From Actinomycetota bacterium (GTDB lineage Bacteria > Actinomycetota > Thermoleophilia > RBG-16-64-13): a stretch of DNA of 46,385 nucleotides. Below the pieces are notes generated by a model. It saw only the letters and a program-made list of their open reading frames with translations, made no database searches and was not told where the DNA came from. Shown here piece after piece: positions 1 to 8,272 of this stretch. The translations under genes were made by a program, and so were the position numbers. Location of the stretch: NCBI GenBank assembly GCA_023483915.1, contig JAMDEO010000163.1:1-46385 (forward strand). The letters are read 5' to 3'. Position 1 is the first letter of the stretch; each line of letters begins with the position of its first letter.

Positions 1-1
1 G

Positions 2-106
2 GACTCGAACGCGCTCTCGCCGTGGGTGGGATTCGCGGTCTTCTGCGGCTACGCCGCGGTGGTAATGGCCATTGCCGCCTTGCTGATGAGCCGCCGCGAC
101 ACTTAA
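2..106 (+). CDS. C-terminal end of a membrane protein, probably ABC-2-type permease (partial)
   Basis: Only the last 34 codons are inside the window; the frame is open at the left edge and stops with TAA at 104-106. The translated end is one hydrophobic helix (PWVGFAVFCGYAAVVMAIAA and on) followed by a short basic tail ending RRDT. A final membrane helix followed by an R-R-D tail is typical of ABC-2-type transporter permeases, which export drugs or other substrates with a separate ATPase. Too little is visible to name a substrate, and another polytopic membrane protein is possible. Confidence 0.5.
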   Translation, partial: DSNALSPWVGFAVFCGYAAVVMAIAALLMSRRDT

Positions 107-187
107 GCCCGCGGATGACAGTGGGCAGTGCGTTTCAGTCCCTGGAACCAGAAACCGGACCGTGCCGGCAAGAAATGAGGAGTGCTT

Positions 188-1159
188 ATGAAAGCGATAG
201 TCTATACACAGTACGGCCCGCCAGAAGTCCTGCGTCTCGCTGAAGTGGAAAAACCGGTTCCCCGGGACAATGAAGTGTTGATACGAGTACATGCGACCAC
301 GGTATCGGCGGCAGACTTCCGGTGCAGGAGCTTCACGGTGCCCCTCTCGTTCTGGATCCCCGCCCGTCTGTCCCTCGGCATTCTGAAACCCCGACGTCCG
401 ATCCTCGGCGGCGAGCTCGCTGGGGAGGTCGAGGAGACGGGCAAGGACGTGACCAGATTCAAGAAGGGCGACCAGGTTTTCGCGGCGACCATCATGGGAC
501 CCGGCGCCTATGCCGAGTACACCTGCCTCCCCGAGACCGGCGTAATCGCCCCAAAGCCGACCAACATGACCTACGAAGAGGCCGCTGCCGTCCCGATCGG
601 GGCGCGCGCGGCCCTCCATTTTCTACGAAAAGGGAGCATCGAGAACGGGCAGAAGGTCCTCGTTTACGGAGCCTCGGGCAGCGTCGGTACCTTCGCCGTC
701 CAGCTCGCCAAATACTACGGAGCGGAAGTGACCGGCGTATGTAGCGGTTCGAATCTCGAACTGGTGAAATCCCTTGGTGCCGATGCGGTTATCGACTACA
801 CAAAAGAGGACTTCGCTGCCGAAGGTAAAATCTACGATGTCATTTTTGTGGCGGTGGACAAGGGCTCCTTTAGTGACTGTATGAGGGCGCTAAAAGCGAA
901 AGGTATCTACCTGAACGTCACCACGCCGGTTCGCACCCTTCGCATGCGGTGGGCGGCTCTGACCAGCGGGAGAAAGATCTTTACCGGTGAACACCCGAGC
1001 GAAAAAGCCGACGATCTTGTCTTTCTAAAAGGCCTGATCGAACAGGGGGCGCTGCGTTCAGCTATAGACCGGCGCTACCCGCTCGACCAGATCGCTGAAG
1101 CTCACCGCTGCGTCGACCAGGGACACAAGAAGGGAAACGTAGTCATAACGATCGAGTGA
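188..1159 (+). CDS. MDR-family NAD(P)H oxidoreductase (quinone oxidoreductase-like)
   Basis: A 323-residue medium-chain dehydrogenase/reductase. The N-terminal GroES-like domain starts [15 protein letters not shown]. The Rossmann domain carries the NAD(P) motif [19 protein letters not shown] near residue 155. The structural and catalytic cysteine clusters of zinc alcohol dehydrogenases are absent, so this belongs with the zinc-independent quinone-oxidoreductase/enoyl-reductase group, which passes NAD(P)H electrons to quinones or enones. The ATG at 188 is chosen over a GTG at 182 because GAGGAG at 177-182 lies 5 nt before it. It stands alone behind the permease end. The physiological substrate cannot be read from sequence. 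Confidence 0.88.
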   Translation: MKAIVYTQYGPPEVLRLAEVEKPVPRDNEVLIRVHATTVSAADFRCRSFTVPLSFWIPARLSLGILKPRRPILGGELAGEVEETGKDVTRFKKGDQVFAATIMGPGAYAEYTCLPETGVIAPKPTNMTYEEAAAVPIGARAALHFLRKGSIENGQKVLVYGASGSVGTFAVQLAKYYGAEVTGVCSGSNLELVKSLGADAVIDYTKEDFAAEGKIYDVIFVAVDKGSFSDCMRALKAKGIYLNVTTPVRTLRMRWAALTSGRKIFTGEHPSEKADDLVFLKGLIEQGALRSAIDRRYPLDQIAEAHRCVDQGHKKGNVVITIE

Positions 1160-1699
1160 AAGATTGGAGAAGCGCAAAGCAGAAGGTGCCACCAAGACCT
1201 TTCGTTCGTGAAACATCTCATCCCGAAGGTCGCACGCTCAAATGCTGCCCCTGCCACCTCACAAAGCCGGTCACAAGGGGGGCTGCACTTTTGGGAAGAC
1301 AGCGTGAAATCGGTCTCTTCCCACGATAGGTCGTTGAGGAACCTCTGCCGCCCCCTCTCTCGACTGGAGATTCGCCCTATGCGTCTCCAGCGGCCCGGTC
1401 GTGGTAATGACCAAACGGGTGCCGTTCCTGGACCTGAACCTGAAGAGGAGCTTCGCCGCGACGGCGTCGTACCTGAAGGGCGGCGATTCTGGTCCGATAG
1501 CTGACTATCTCATCAAACGCGTAATCCCAGCACCCATCTGTCTCATAATGAAGAGGCGCGTCGAGAAGCAGATGGAGACGAGATAGTGCCGCGTGATCCA
1601 AGACGCCGATAGCGGCACCGCCCGATGGACGAGCGGGGGCGAGACAAGACCGACCGACCCTTCGGATGGCCAGAACGGCGTGGGGTACATCTATTCCGT
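1160..1699. other. Gene-poor stretch with a possible coding remnant
   Basis: No intact gene is recognisable. A plus-strand frame ending at the TAG at 1584-1586 (from about 1401) reads VPFLDLNLKRSFAATASYLK and ends in a basic tail; it looks more like a broken C-terminus than a complete gene. Another open stretch ends near 1713, just inside the transposase 3' end. The adjacent transposase makes deletion or rearrangement here plausible. I assign no function. Confidence 0.3.
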
Positions 1700-2763
1700 T
1701 CACGCCGCTCTGCGCTGATACTCGTTGATCAGTCCGCCCAGCCGGCTCGTCCGAACCACATCGCCGCCAGCGCTGTGGGAGGTCAGCTTGGGTTCCGGGG
1801 TTTGAAGCGCCAGCCCCCGATGAGGTCGCTCCTTATTGTAATGCCGGACATACTCTGCGAGGACTCTGTCGAGGTGGCGTTCGCCGAGGACCAGAACGTG
1901 GTCCAAGCATTCTCGCCGCACGGTTCTCACGAACCGCTCGGCGACAGCGTTTGCATTCGGAGCACGTATCGGGGTGCGGACGACGCGTACTCCTTCCGAG
2001 CGGAATACCTCATCGAATGGCCCCGAATACTTGGCGTCACGGTCATGGATGAGAAAGTGAGTTTCGGACAAGTGACCCTCGATCGCCAGGTTGCGAGCCT
2101 GCTGAGTAACCCAACATGAGTTCGGATGGGCGGTGACCCCGGCCAGGTGCACCTTGCGCGTGGAGAGTTCGAGGAAGGAGAGAACATAGGCCGTCTTCAG
2201 CCAGACCGTCTCCACGCAGAAGAAATCGCAGGCGATGATACCGGCGGCCTGTGCAGCCAAAAATTCCTTCCATGAGGGTCCATCTCGGCGAGGGGCAGGC
2301 CGTAGGCCATGGCTGCGAAGCAGCGTGCGGATGGCGCTGGCGGAGACAGAAACACCCAGCTTTTTCAGCTCTCCTTGGATGCGTGGGTAGCCCCAACGTG
2401 GGTTCTCCTTGGCCAGCCGCAGAACCAGACCCGCCACCTCCTCCGAGATTCTCGGTCGCCCCGGTCGTCGCCTCTCTTGGTAAGTCCACTTACGTCTTAC
2501 AAGCTCCCGATGCCAGCGCAGCACCGTGCGCGGGGATACTGGGAAGCAGCGCCACAGTTCTCGTGGCAAGAGCCGGCTTGCTGCCACAAACAGGATCCGA
2601 TCCCGCCGTTTGAGCCGCAGGCGGCGACCTCTCGAAAGCACGCACAACTGATGACGCAAGACCAGGATCTCAACATCGCGAGCAACGTCAGCACGATCGC
2701 CACCTGCGGTCAGCAGACGCAGAAGCCGGCGCACGACGAAGTAGACAAGCGACAGCAGCATTC
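1690..2763 (-). mobile_element. Insertion sequence, approximate limits
   Basis: Inferred from the transposase and from the truncated Fe-S gene whose homology begins at 2761. I found no convincing terminal inverted repeats or target duplication. The right limit is set by where the neighbouring gene's homology resumes; the left limit is a guess. A deletion at one or both ends would explain the missing repeats and the missing 5' half of the neighbour. Confidence 0.5.
1700..2761 (-). CDS. Integrase-core transposase (DDE type, IS3/IS481-like)
   Basis: A 353-residue protein with an N-terminal helix-turn-helix region (around residues 75-150, including PRWGYPRIQGELKKLG) and an rve integrase core. 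The catalytic triad is visible: Asp179 in IIACDFF, Asp240 in LIHDRDAKY and Glu275 in NAVAERFVRTVRREC, with D and E spaced 35 apart as in IS3 and retroviral integrases. It looks full length and catalytically intact. It belongs to the single-ORF integrase-core transposases common in high-GC bacteria. The ATG at 2759-2761 lies within 3 nt of the resumed frame of a broken Fe-S gene, so no upstream promoter or terminal repeat of the element is visible on that side. Confidence 0.9.
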   Translation of the reverse strand: MLLSLVYFVVRRLLRLLTAGGDRADVARDVEILVLRHQLCVLSRGRRLRLKRRDRILFVAASRLLPRELWRCFPVSPRTVLRWHRELVRRKWTYQERRRPGRPRISEEVAGLVLRLAKENPRWGYPRIQGELKKLGVSVSASAIRTLLRSHGLRPAPRRDGPSWKEFLAAQAAGIIACDFFCVETVWLKTAYVLSFLELSTRKVHLAGVTAHPNSCWVTQQARNLAIEGHLSETHFLIHDRDAKYSGPFDEVFRSEGVRVVRTPIRAPNANAVAERFVRTVRRECLDHVLVLGERHLDRVLAEYVRHYNKERPHRGLALQTPEPKLTSHSAGGDVVRTSRLGGLINEYQRRAA

Positions 2764-3234
2764 AACGACGACTTCAAGATCAGCCAGAAGTGCACCTTCT
2801 GCGCCCACCTCCTCGACCAGGGCTGGACGCAGACCCGCTGCTCCGAAGCCTGTCCAACGGGCGCCATCGCCTTCGGGGATCAGAAGGAACTCGCCGACCT
2901 CATCACAAAGGCCGAGCCATTGCGCCCGGGGCTCAAGGTCGCCCCGCGTGTCTATTACATCGGCCTGCCGAAGACGTTTATCGGCGCCACAGTTTACGAC
3001 CCGTCGGCCGACGAAGTTGTCCAGGGAGCGGCGGTCACTCTCCAGCGGGCCGGCTTTTCGGTGGTTGTCACCGTGACTGACGAGTTCGGCGACTTCTTGG
3101 TGGACGACCTCGAGCAGGGTGTGTATGACGTGACCATCCGTAAAGACGGCTATGACACCATCCGGCTTGCCGGCGTAACGGTGGACAAAGATTTGAATCT
3201 CAGCGACCTCGCCATGACCTCGGGGAGGCGGTGA
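2761..3234 (+). pseudogene. 5'-truncated Fe-S subunit of a transhydroxylase-like molybdoenzyme
   Basis: The frame from 2761 reads FNDDFKISQKCTFCAHLLDQ. This matches, residue for residue in spacing, the late 4Fe-4S region of the small subunit of Pelobacter pyrogallol-phloroglucinol transhydroxylase (WNEEENVAQKCTMCAHLL). PRVYYIGLPK and a Cna-B/carboxypeptidase-regulatory-like beta domain (about residues 75-155) follow, the domain that sets this small subunit apart from ordinary DMSO-reductase-family beta subunits. The N-terminal Fe-S half and any start codon are missing at the transposase junction, so this is a remnant. The large Mo/W subunit is not in the window. Identification rests on recalled family sequence. 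Confidence 0.72.
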
Positions 3235-3530
3235 AAGTGAGGGCGATCGTCAACTTGATGTCCGGCAATATCTCCAAGGCGACCGGCTGGCGTGCCCGGG
3301 AGGTCCGTGTGGACAAGCCTGGGGCGACGCTGGAGGATGTCTTCCGGCAGGTCATCCTGAGAGATGGTGTCACCAACCTGTTCGAACTGGTATCGGAACA
3401 GCAGGGACTCAAACCGGAGTACGCGCTGTACGTCGGCGGGGAACTGCTTCGTGGCGACTGCAACTGGCGGCGATCGATCATCGGTAGCGAGCAAATTCAT
3501 GTAGCGGATTGGCCGATAATCGACTCGTAA
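3231..3530 (+). CDS. Small protein of possible MoaD/ThiS-like fold, downstream of the Fe-S subunit
   Basis: A 99-residue protein whose GTG start (3231) overlaps the TGA of the truncated transhydroxylase-like gene by 4 nt, so the two were one operon. The pattern (basic beta strand, VDKPGATLEDVFRQVILRDG, then a helix and YALYVGGELLRGD) resembles a beta-grasp, ubiquitin-like protein, but there is no C-terminal Gly-Gly, so a sulfur-carrier role is not supported. A role in assembly or function of the molybdoenzyme is inferred only from the overlap. With the upstream gene broken it may no longer be translated. Confidence 0.5.
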   Translation: MKVRAIVNLMSGNISKATGWRAREVRVDKPGATLEDVFRQVILRDGVTNLFELVSEQQGLKPEYALYVGGELLRGDCNWRRSIIGSEQIHVADWPIIDS

Positions 3531-3838
3531 CGTGCTTTCCCACGGACCTCGAGAGAGAAGGACAACGGGCGATGGACACGAGCGTATTGGAGGCGCCAAG
3601 ACAAGGCTTGTTCGTGCGAATGCCCCGTGGCACCCGGTAGTAGATTCTATGAGTATGCGTTGAGGTCGACTGTCGCGATGATACGGGCGAGTAAGACCCG
3701 TGCGTGACCGCCCCAAGGCCCCAACGTGTCGTGAAGGTCGGCGGATGATCGGCCCGGGTCCACCCGCAGATGCTCCAGTTCCGCGGTTTCGTTGACGATG
3801 GTTCACTCGCCTTATCCCGCCGCGCAGCCAGTACCCGC
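3531..3838. other. Intergenic region without recognisable genes
   Basis: I see no credible gene on either strand. Open minus-strand frames have low-complexity Arg/Ser/Pro-rich translations and no family features. The only functional element noticed is the promoter at its right edge (3839-3867). Confidence 0.4.
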
Positions 3839-3867
3839 TTGCCTTCCCGCGGGTGGCTGTCCATAGT
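3839..3867 (+). promoter_or_regulatory. Leaderless promoter of the first MFS transporter
   Basis: TTGCCT (3839-3844), a 17-nt spacer and CATAGT (3862-3867), with the ATG 7 nt after the -10 box at 3874. This predicts transcription starting at or next to the start codon. There is no Shine-Dalgarno sequence. The paralogue at 8.3 kb has the same arrangement and shares the surrounding bases. Confidence 0.75.
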
Positions 3868-3873
3868 GCACCT

Positions 3874-5088
3874 ATGACCGCAGGCACACGTATGCCAGCA
3901 GCGGGCGAGCCCAGGCTGGGCCTGCCCATATTCCTCGCTCACTTCCAGAGCGGGGTGATGTTCGTCTCACTGGGTCCGCTGCTGGACTCCATCTTGCACG
4001 ATCTGGGCATACCCCTTGCACAAGGGGGGTTGCCGGCGCTGGCTTTCTCTCTGGGATCCACCATTTCCATCGTATTCCTGAATGTCTTTCTCGCGAGAGT
4101 GCCGGTGAAGTGGATCCTCGTCGGGGCGGCCGCGATGGAAGCCGCGGGGCTGGCTGCCTCCGGGCTTCTGACGCAGGGGCTGTGGTCGTTCTGCGTCGCG
4201 TACTTCTTCGTCGGTTTCCCGTGTGTGATCTTGGTTGCCGTGCCCGGTATGTGGGTGAGCGTGCATGTAAGAAAGGCCACCGCCTGGGCGATGAATCTCA
4301 TGATGCTGTCCTCGGTGTCGGGCATGACGATCACGCCATTGGTTCTGGGGTCGCTTCTTAGCTCGGGCGTTACCTGGAGAATGATCTTTGTGGGCGAGGC
4401 TGTCTTCGTCCTTGTGGCAGCCGCGGTTTTCGCTCTTCTTCCTCTCGCCGACATACCGGGAAGAAAGAGCTTGGGTCTGCGCGAGCTCAGGGCGCTCGCC
4501 GGTTTCAGTCCCTGGCTTCTGGCCCTGATCGCCGGGGGTGCTTTCATGTACCTGGGAGCCGAGATGACCCTCATAACCTGGCTACCCAAATTCGAGGTCG
4601 AGGTCTTTGGGGCGGCTGAGACATGGGCCAGCTTCACGGTTACCCTCTACATGGCGGGTCAGATAATCGGGAGGCTGATCTCTATCCCCTTGACCCGCCG
4701 CTATCTGGCGTCATCGCTGTTGTTCGTTTTCTCGATCGTGCTTGCCGTGTTTGTAGGGGCGGTTGCGGCGTCACGCTCTCTGGAGATGTCGCTTGTATTG
4801 GTGTGCGCCGCCGGCCTTGGCTCCGCTGCCAGCTTCTCCCTGATCTCCAGCTACTCCAGCAAGTTCCCCCATTGGCACGCGGGAGTGCTGTTCTCGTCCG
4901 TCGAGTTCACGGGGGGTATCGGAGCCATGGTGTTCCCGTATCTTTTCGGTCCGGTGGCTGCCAGCGTGGGGTTCCGGGCAGCGATGGCGACCGTTGTACT
5001 TCCGGTGGTGGTCGTAGCGTTCATCGCACTCGGTTTCCGCAAGGTGTCGGGAGAAGCACGGTTGCGGACGGCGAGGGGGCCCCTCTAG
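3874..5088 (+). CDS. Major facilitator superfamily transporter, copy 1
   Basis: A 404-residue polytopic membrane protein with about 12 hydrophobic helices and a basic loop after helix 2 (FLARVPVKW), as in MFS permeases; the central cytoplasmic loop falls near residues 195-215. It probably exchanges a small organic solute or ion across the cytoplasmic membrane; the substrate is unknown. ATG 3874 is preferred over an upstream GTG at 3853 because it lies 7 nt from a good -10 box. It is paralogous over its whole length to the transporter at 8273-9469, with shared stretches such as LDSIL.DLGIPLA.GG and GGEMTL or GAEMTL plus WLPKFE. Confidence 0.88.
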   Translation: MTAGTRMPAAGEPRLGLPIFLAHFQSGVMFVSLGPLLDSILHDLGIPLAQGGLPALAFSLGSTISIVFLNVFLARVPVKWILVGAAAMEAAGLAASGLLTQGLWSFCVAYFFVGFPCVILVAVPGMWVSVHVRKATAWAMNLMMLSSVSGMTITPLVLGSLLSSGVTWRMIFVGEAVFVLVAAAVFALLPLADIPGRKSLGLRELRALAGFSPWLLALIAGGAFMYLGAEMTLITWLPKFEVEVFGAAETWASFTVTLYMAGQIIGRLISIPLTRRYLASSLLFVFSIVLAVFVGAVAASRSLEMSLVLVCAAGLGSAASFSLISSYSSKFPHWHAGVLFSSVEFTGGIGAMVFPYLFGPVAASVGFRAAMATVVLPVVVVAFIALGFRKVSGEARLRTARGPL

Positions 5089-5109
5089 CGACCTTTCAGG
5101 GCTAAGACG

Positions 5110-5166
5110 GGGCGGAGTAGCGGGGACAGGGTTGGAACCTACGACCTTCAGATAGTTAGTGCGATA
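5110..5166 (-). other. Degenerate tRNA 3'-half fragment (possible attachment-site scar)
   Basis: Read on the minus strand, the sequence contains AAGGTCGTAGGTTCCAACCC followed by TGTCCCCGCTACTCC. This resembles a tRNA variable loop, T-arm (with a non-canonical T-loop) and acceptor strand. No matching 5' acceptor or D-arm lies about 70 nt upstream, so it is not a functional tRNA. Such 3' ends often mark integrase attachment sites. Weakly supported. Confidence 0.35.
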
Positions 5167-5679
5167 GTGCCCCGAAAGACCAGGCATTTGCAGGGTTTCT
5201 GGGCCGAAGTTAACGCGAAGTTCACGCACTCGTGGAGACCTTGGCTTCCAAGTGCCAGGTCAACCGTAGCCTGGTCGGTCACGGCATCTGCGCAAGTACT
5301 GATCGAATTAGGAAGGTGTATCCCTGGATCCTGGCCTGCAGGTACGTGACTAGTTCCTTTCTAGTTGTCGACGTGTCCGCGGATTGGGGGTTGTGACGTG
5401 GATACCCACACATGGGACTGCCCACTCTCTGGCCCAGATCGCAGCGGTGCCCGGGCGAGCGGTCCGCTTGACTACCATTACCACGTTAGAGCTCGGCACC
5501 AGACAGGGGAAATCGTTTGCCACCGATCCGAATGGCCTCATCACCCGGGAGGAGATATTTCACAACGCCGACAGCATCCTGGCGGCCGGCCTTTTACCCT
5601 AAGCCCGAGCTTCCTCGGCGCGCTGGCGCCAAACGCAGAGCCGCAGGATAGGGGCGGCGAGCGGTCGGCAGGCCTTTGG

Positions 5680-6240
5680 CGTGAAGTCCGGCGCAAAGAC
5701 CAGTTTGGATTTGGAATTCGACTTGGCCCAATGTTTTTCCGAGGGTCTCGCCGTGGTCTGAAACGCCGATGGTTGGTACTTCATCGACATGACCGCCGCC
5801 ACGATACTGGTGCCTTTCAGCGGCGCTTTAGGCTTCTCCAGTGGCCAGGCCACGGTCCTCGACGCTGAGGGCAGAACAGGGCAAGTCGACAAGAACGGCA
5901 ACCGGGTGCCGTAAGTGGGAGTGGAGGGGCCGGATGGCTTGCGTCTTTCCATCTCCAGACGCTTCTCCGAAGGCCTCGCGGCGGCGTACACCATTGAGGG
6001 AATCGACGGCGTGCAGGCCGGGCTCGAGGGCTACGTCGATGTGTCTGGTGCCTTGGTCATCGAACCCCAGTTCAATCGGGCCGGCAACTTCTCTTAGGGC
6101 GGCCTGGCCGCGGCAGGGATAGGGGAGAACGAAGATGTCGTGAAGTACGACTGCATCGACAGGACGGTGCCTGGGTTGTCCACCATCGACATCGCTTCGA
6201 TTGACCCAGAGTCGAGTCGGCCTATACTCGAGCCATGCAG
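5680..6240 (+). pseudogene. WG-repeat protein pseudogene with three in-frame stops
   Basis: One reading frame carries WG/KWG-repeat features: DLEFDLAQCFSEGLAVV, then a stop, NADGWYFIDMTAATILVPF and VDKNGNRVP, a stop, RRFSEGLAAAYTIEGIDG and GYVDVSGALVIEPQFNRAG, NFS, a stop and GGLAAA. WG repeats have the pattern pFsEGLA...dGkWGyID..G.vvI.pqFd. The stops are TGA at 5759-5761, TAA at 5912-5914 and TAG at 6095-6097. The frame is otherwise kept, so decay looks to be by point substitution. The last stop sits where the repeat expects Glu (GAG to TAG). The same frame is open from 5384 to a TAA at 5600-5602, but that part shows no repeats. Limits are approximate. Confidence 0.65.
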
Positions 6241-6394
6241 GGGAGGGTCAATCTACTCCAGGTCGCTCAACGGCTGCTCGATAGGAGCCTCGCACAAGTC
6301 CGCACCCACGCCGAGCCGTAGTGATACGGGCCGGCCAGGATTCGTAGGTCGAGATAGACGCTAGGCGTGCGAACGACGTGATGGAGCAGGGCAA

Positions 6395-6550
6395 ATGTGG
6401 GTGTTAGTCCTTTTGGTCGTAGGGATAACCTTCTGCGCGGAAATCGTCATCGGTGTCGCGCGCCGCGCGGTCGGGTCTTCGCGTCTTTCGGGCGAGTTCG
6501 GGGGCAACTCGGGGGCAAACTCTACGGCAGCAGACGCGAGAGCGGGCTAA
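6395..6550 (+). CDS. Small single-pass membrane protein (51 residues)
   Basis: The start MWVLVLLVVGITFCAEIVIG gives one N-terminal membrane helix, followed by an Arg/Gly/Ser/Asn-rich tail. GGAG at 6383-6386 lies 8 nt upstream of the ATG. The next gene, a GNAT enzyme, begins 40 nt after the stop on the same strand. No family recognised; being short, it could be spurious. Confidence 0.4.
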   Translation: MWVLVLLVVGITFCAEIVIGVARRAVGSSRLSGEFGGNSGANSTAADARAG

Positions 6551-6589
6551 CATGGCGAGAGTGGATACCGGCAGGCAGAACGGAGTCGC

Positions 6590-7102
6590 GTGAGCCCAGT
6601 TATCTTGCGTCCGCTTGAGTCGTCCGACCTCCCCGCTGTGGCCAAGTTGTTCGACGCCACACTGGGCTCCGGTTTCTGGAGTCTCGATGCCGGATCCCAT
6701 GAGTACTGTCAGCTTGCCGTGGTCGACGGCGTCCTCACCGGTGCCGGCGCAGCTGCCGTATTTGGTCGTCTTGACGAAGCCCCTGATCTTCGGGGTCCCG
6801 TAGGACTTGTACGCCTGGTGGCCGTACACGAGAGGGCAAGGCGGAAGGGCGTGGCAACGCGGCTGGTTGAGTCTTTGAGTCAACTGTGCCTGAACGCAGG
6901 CGCGTCTTCACTCGCGTCTTTCGCTTGGGTGCGCGGTGACTCTGGAATCTGTGCCCTCGCCGGAGTACTCACGAGTCTCGGATTCCAGAGGCTGCGGCGT
7001 CTCGACTCGTTCTATGCAGGGGAAGGTGACACTCCATGCCCGGCGTGCCAACGCGCCCCTTGTGAGTGCCCAGCAGACCTCTACATACGGGAATATTTCT
7101 GA
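6590..7102 (+). CDS. GNAT-family N-acetyltransferase with C-terminal Cys cluster
   Basis: A 170-residue GNAT acetyltransferase. Motif A is VGLVRLVAVHERARRKGVA, with the acetyl-CoA pyrophosphate loop R-R-K-G-V-A, followed by the helix TRLVESLSQL. The substrate is unknown. The last 25 residues hold CPACQRAPCECPADLY, a four-cysteine cluster that may bind zinc; similar tails occur on some GNAT proteins of anaerobes. GTG at 6590 is the chosen start, with ACGGAG at 6580-6585 as a weak ribosome binding site. It sits between the WG-repeat pseudogene and a second tRNA-like scar. Confidence 0.85.
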   Translation: MSPVILRPLESSDLPAVAKLFDATLGSGFWSLDAGSHEYCQLAVVDGVLTGAGAAAVFGRLDEAPDLRGPVGLVRLVAVHERARRKGVATRLVESLSQLCLNAGASSLASFAWVRGDSGICALAGVLTSLGFQRLRRLDSFYAGEGDTPCPACQRAPCECPADLYIREYF

Positions 7103-7140
7103 GCCAGACCGCCGCAGCCGCCTACTTGTAGCCGCGCTGG

Positions 7141-7177
7141 CGGTACCGGGGGTTACGAATCCCCCCCTTCTCCGTCA
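7141..7177 (+). other. Degenerate tRNA 3' end, tRNA-Ser-like
   Basis: A T-arm-like hairpin (GGGGG at 7148-7152, CCCCC at 7161-7165) encloses the 8-nt loop TTACGAAT, one base longer than a normal T-loop. CCTTCTCCGTCA follows, close to the CCTCTCCGCCA 3' end of bacterial tRNA-Ser. There is no tRNA body upstream. Probably a decayed tRNA copy or att scar; it contributes nothing to translation. Confidence 0.4.
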
Positions 7178-7438
7178 CAGAGGGTCTCAGTGCCGCGCGC
7201 GGACAGAGTCCCGCGAGTATCGGGATGTACGCGATGTGCTTCCGCTGTGTCTCGCGGACGGACGGGGCTCTTCTCTATTGAATCCTGGCCGGCTGGCCAG
7301 CTAGAAGACTGCCCATGAGGCTGATTCGTTGCTTAGCTGAGGGCCTCAGAGTAGGGGCATGGCAGCAGGCCGCGTCGGCGCAGGGCGCAGGCTGCCTTGG
7401 ATCGCGGTCTGCGTGTCAATCAACTGGGGGAGGACGAA

Positions 7439-8167
7439 ATGTCTGCCGGCATCACCGATTACGAGGGGCAGGACAGAGGTATCGCGAGAATCGCGGGCGC
7501 ACTGTTCATAATCGCGACGGCCGCAAGTTTGTTGAGCACGGTCTTCTTGAAATCAGCCGGCAGTTCGGACTATCTAAGCGGCGTCGCCGCGAATGGAGGG
7601 CAGGTGGCGCTAGGCGTCCTAATCCGCTTTATTGCCGCGTTCGCGTCTGCCGCCATCGCCATTTCGCTTTATCCCGTTCTCAGAAGGTACCGCAAAGGTC
7701 TGGCTCTCGGCGCGGTCGGTTTCAGGGTGATCGAGGCGACGTTCTATGTGCTTGGCGCAATCAGCGTCCTGCTGCTCCTCACGCTAAGCCAGGAATTCGT
7801 GAAGACCGGGGCTGCAGATCCGGGGTATTTCAATACGTCAGGGACACTCCTGAAGGCCCTCGACGATTGGTCTGGACTCGCAGGAGTATTCGCCTTCTAC
7901 GTGGGCGGCCTGCTGTACTACTGCGTCTTCTATCAAACACGGCTCGTTTCTCGATGGTTGTCGGCTTGGGGTGTTGTCGGAGTCACCCTGGGCACCGTTG
8001 CGGCCTTGTTGATCCTTTTCGGCGCTACCGGCTCGATGTCGACGGTCCAGATCGTTCTGAATATCCCGATCGGCATCAACGAGATAGTTCTAGCGGTGTG
8101 GCTGATCGTCAAAGGGTTCCGCCCGTCGGCGGTCCCAGCCCCGACGGGCTCTTCCGTGGCTGTGTGA
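7439..8167 (+). CDS. DUF4386 family membrane protein
   Basis: A 242-residue protein with about six hydrophobic helices, beginning with a short hydrophilic N-terminus. The second conserved part (GYFNTSGTLLKALDDWSGLAGVFAFYVGGLLYY) fits the DUF4386 family of bacterial integral membrane proteins, which has no known biochemical function. The ATG at 7439 is preferred over an in-frame TTG at 7397 because GGGGGAGG (7426-7433) precedes it. It lies between the two MFS paralogues on the same strand. Confidence 0.8.
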   Translation: MSAGITDYEGQDRGIARIAGALFIIATAASLLSTVFLKSAGSSDYLSGVAANGGQVALGVLIRFIAAFASAAIAISLYPVLRRYRKGLALGAVGFRVIEATFYVLGAISVLLLLTLSQEFVKTGAADPGYFNTSGTLLKALDDWSGLAGVFAFYVGGLLYYCVFYQTRLVSRWLSAWGVVGVTLGTVAALLILFGATGSMSTVQIVLNIPIGINEIVLAVWLIVKGFRPSAVPAPTGSSVAV

Positions 8168-8236
8168 GCGGGAGTCCGGCCTGCCGAGATGGCACCGGAC
8201 AGTGGAGGCTAAGAAGCGCGCCGCTCGTGGCCCCCC

Positions 8237-8266
8237 TTGCTTTCCCGGCCGTGGCTGTTCCATAGT
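8237..8266 (+). promoter_or_regulatory. Leaderless promoter of the second MFS transporter
   Basis: TTGCTT (8237-8242), an 18-nt spacer and CATAGT (8261-8266), then 6 nt to the ATG at 8273. The core GTGGCTGT.CCATAGTG is shared with the promoter at 3.85 kb, so promoter and gene were duplicated together. Confidence 0.75.
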
Positions 8267-8272
8267 GGCCGC

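Noticed and set aside
5110-5230. A functional tRNA gene
   Set aside because: Only the variable-loop, T-arm and acceptor part is seen. There is no 5' acceptor complement, D-arm or clear anticodon stem at the right distance.
5759-6097. Stop-codon recoding or selenocysteine in the WG-repeat gene
   Set aside because: Three different stop codons interrupt the frame. No known recoding reads all three, and no SECIS-like structure was noticed. Decay is simpler.
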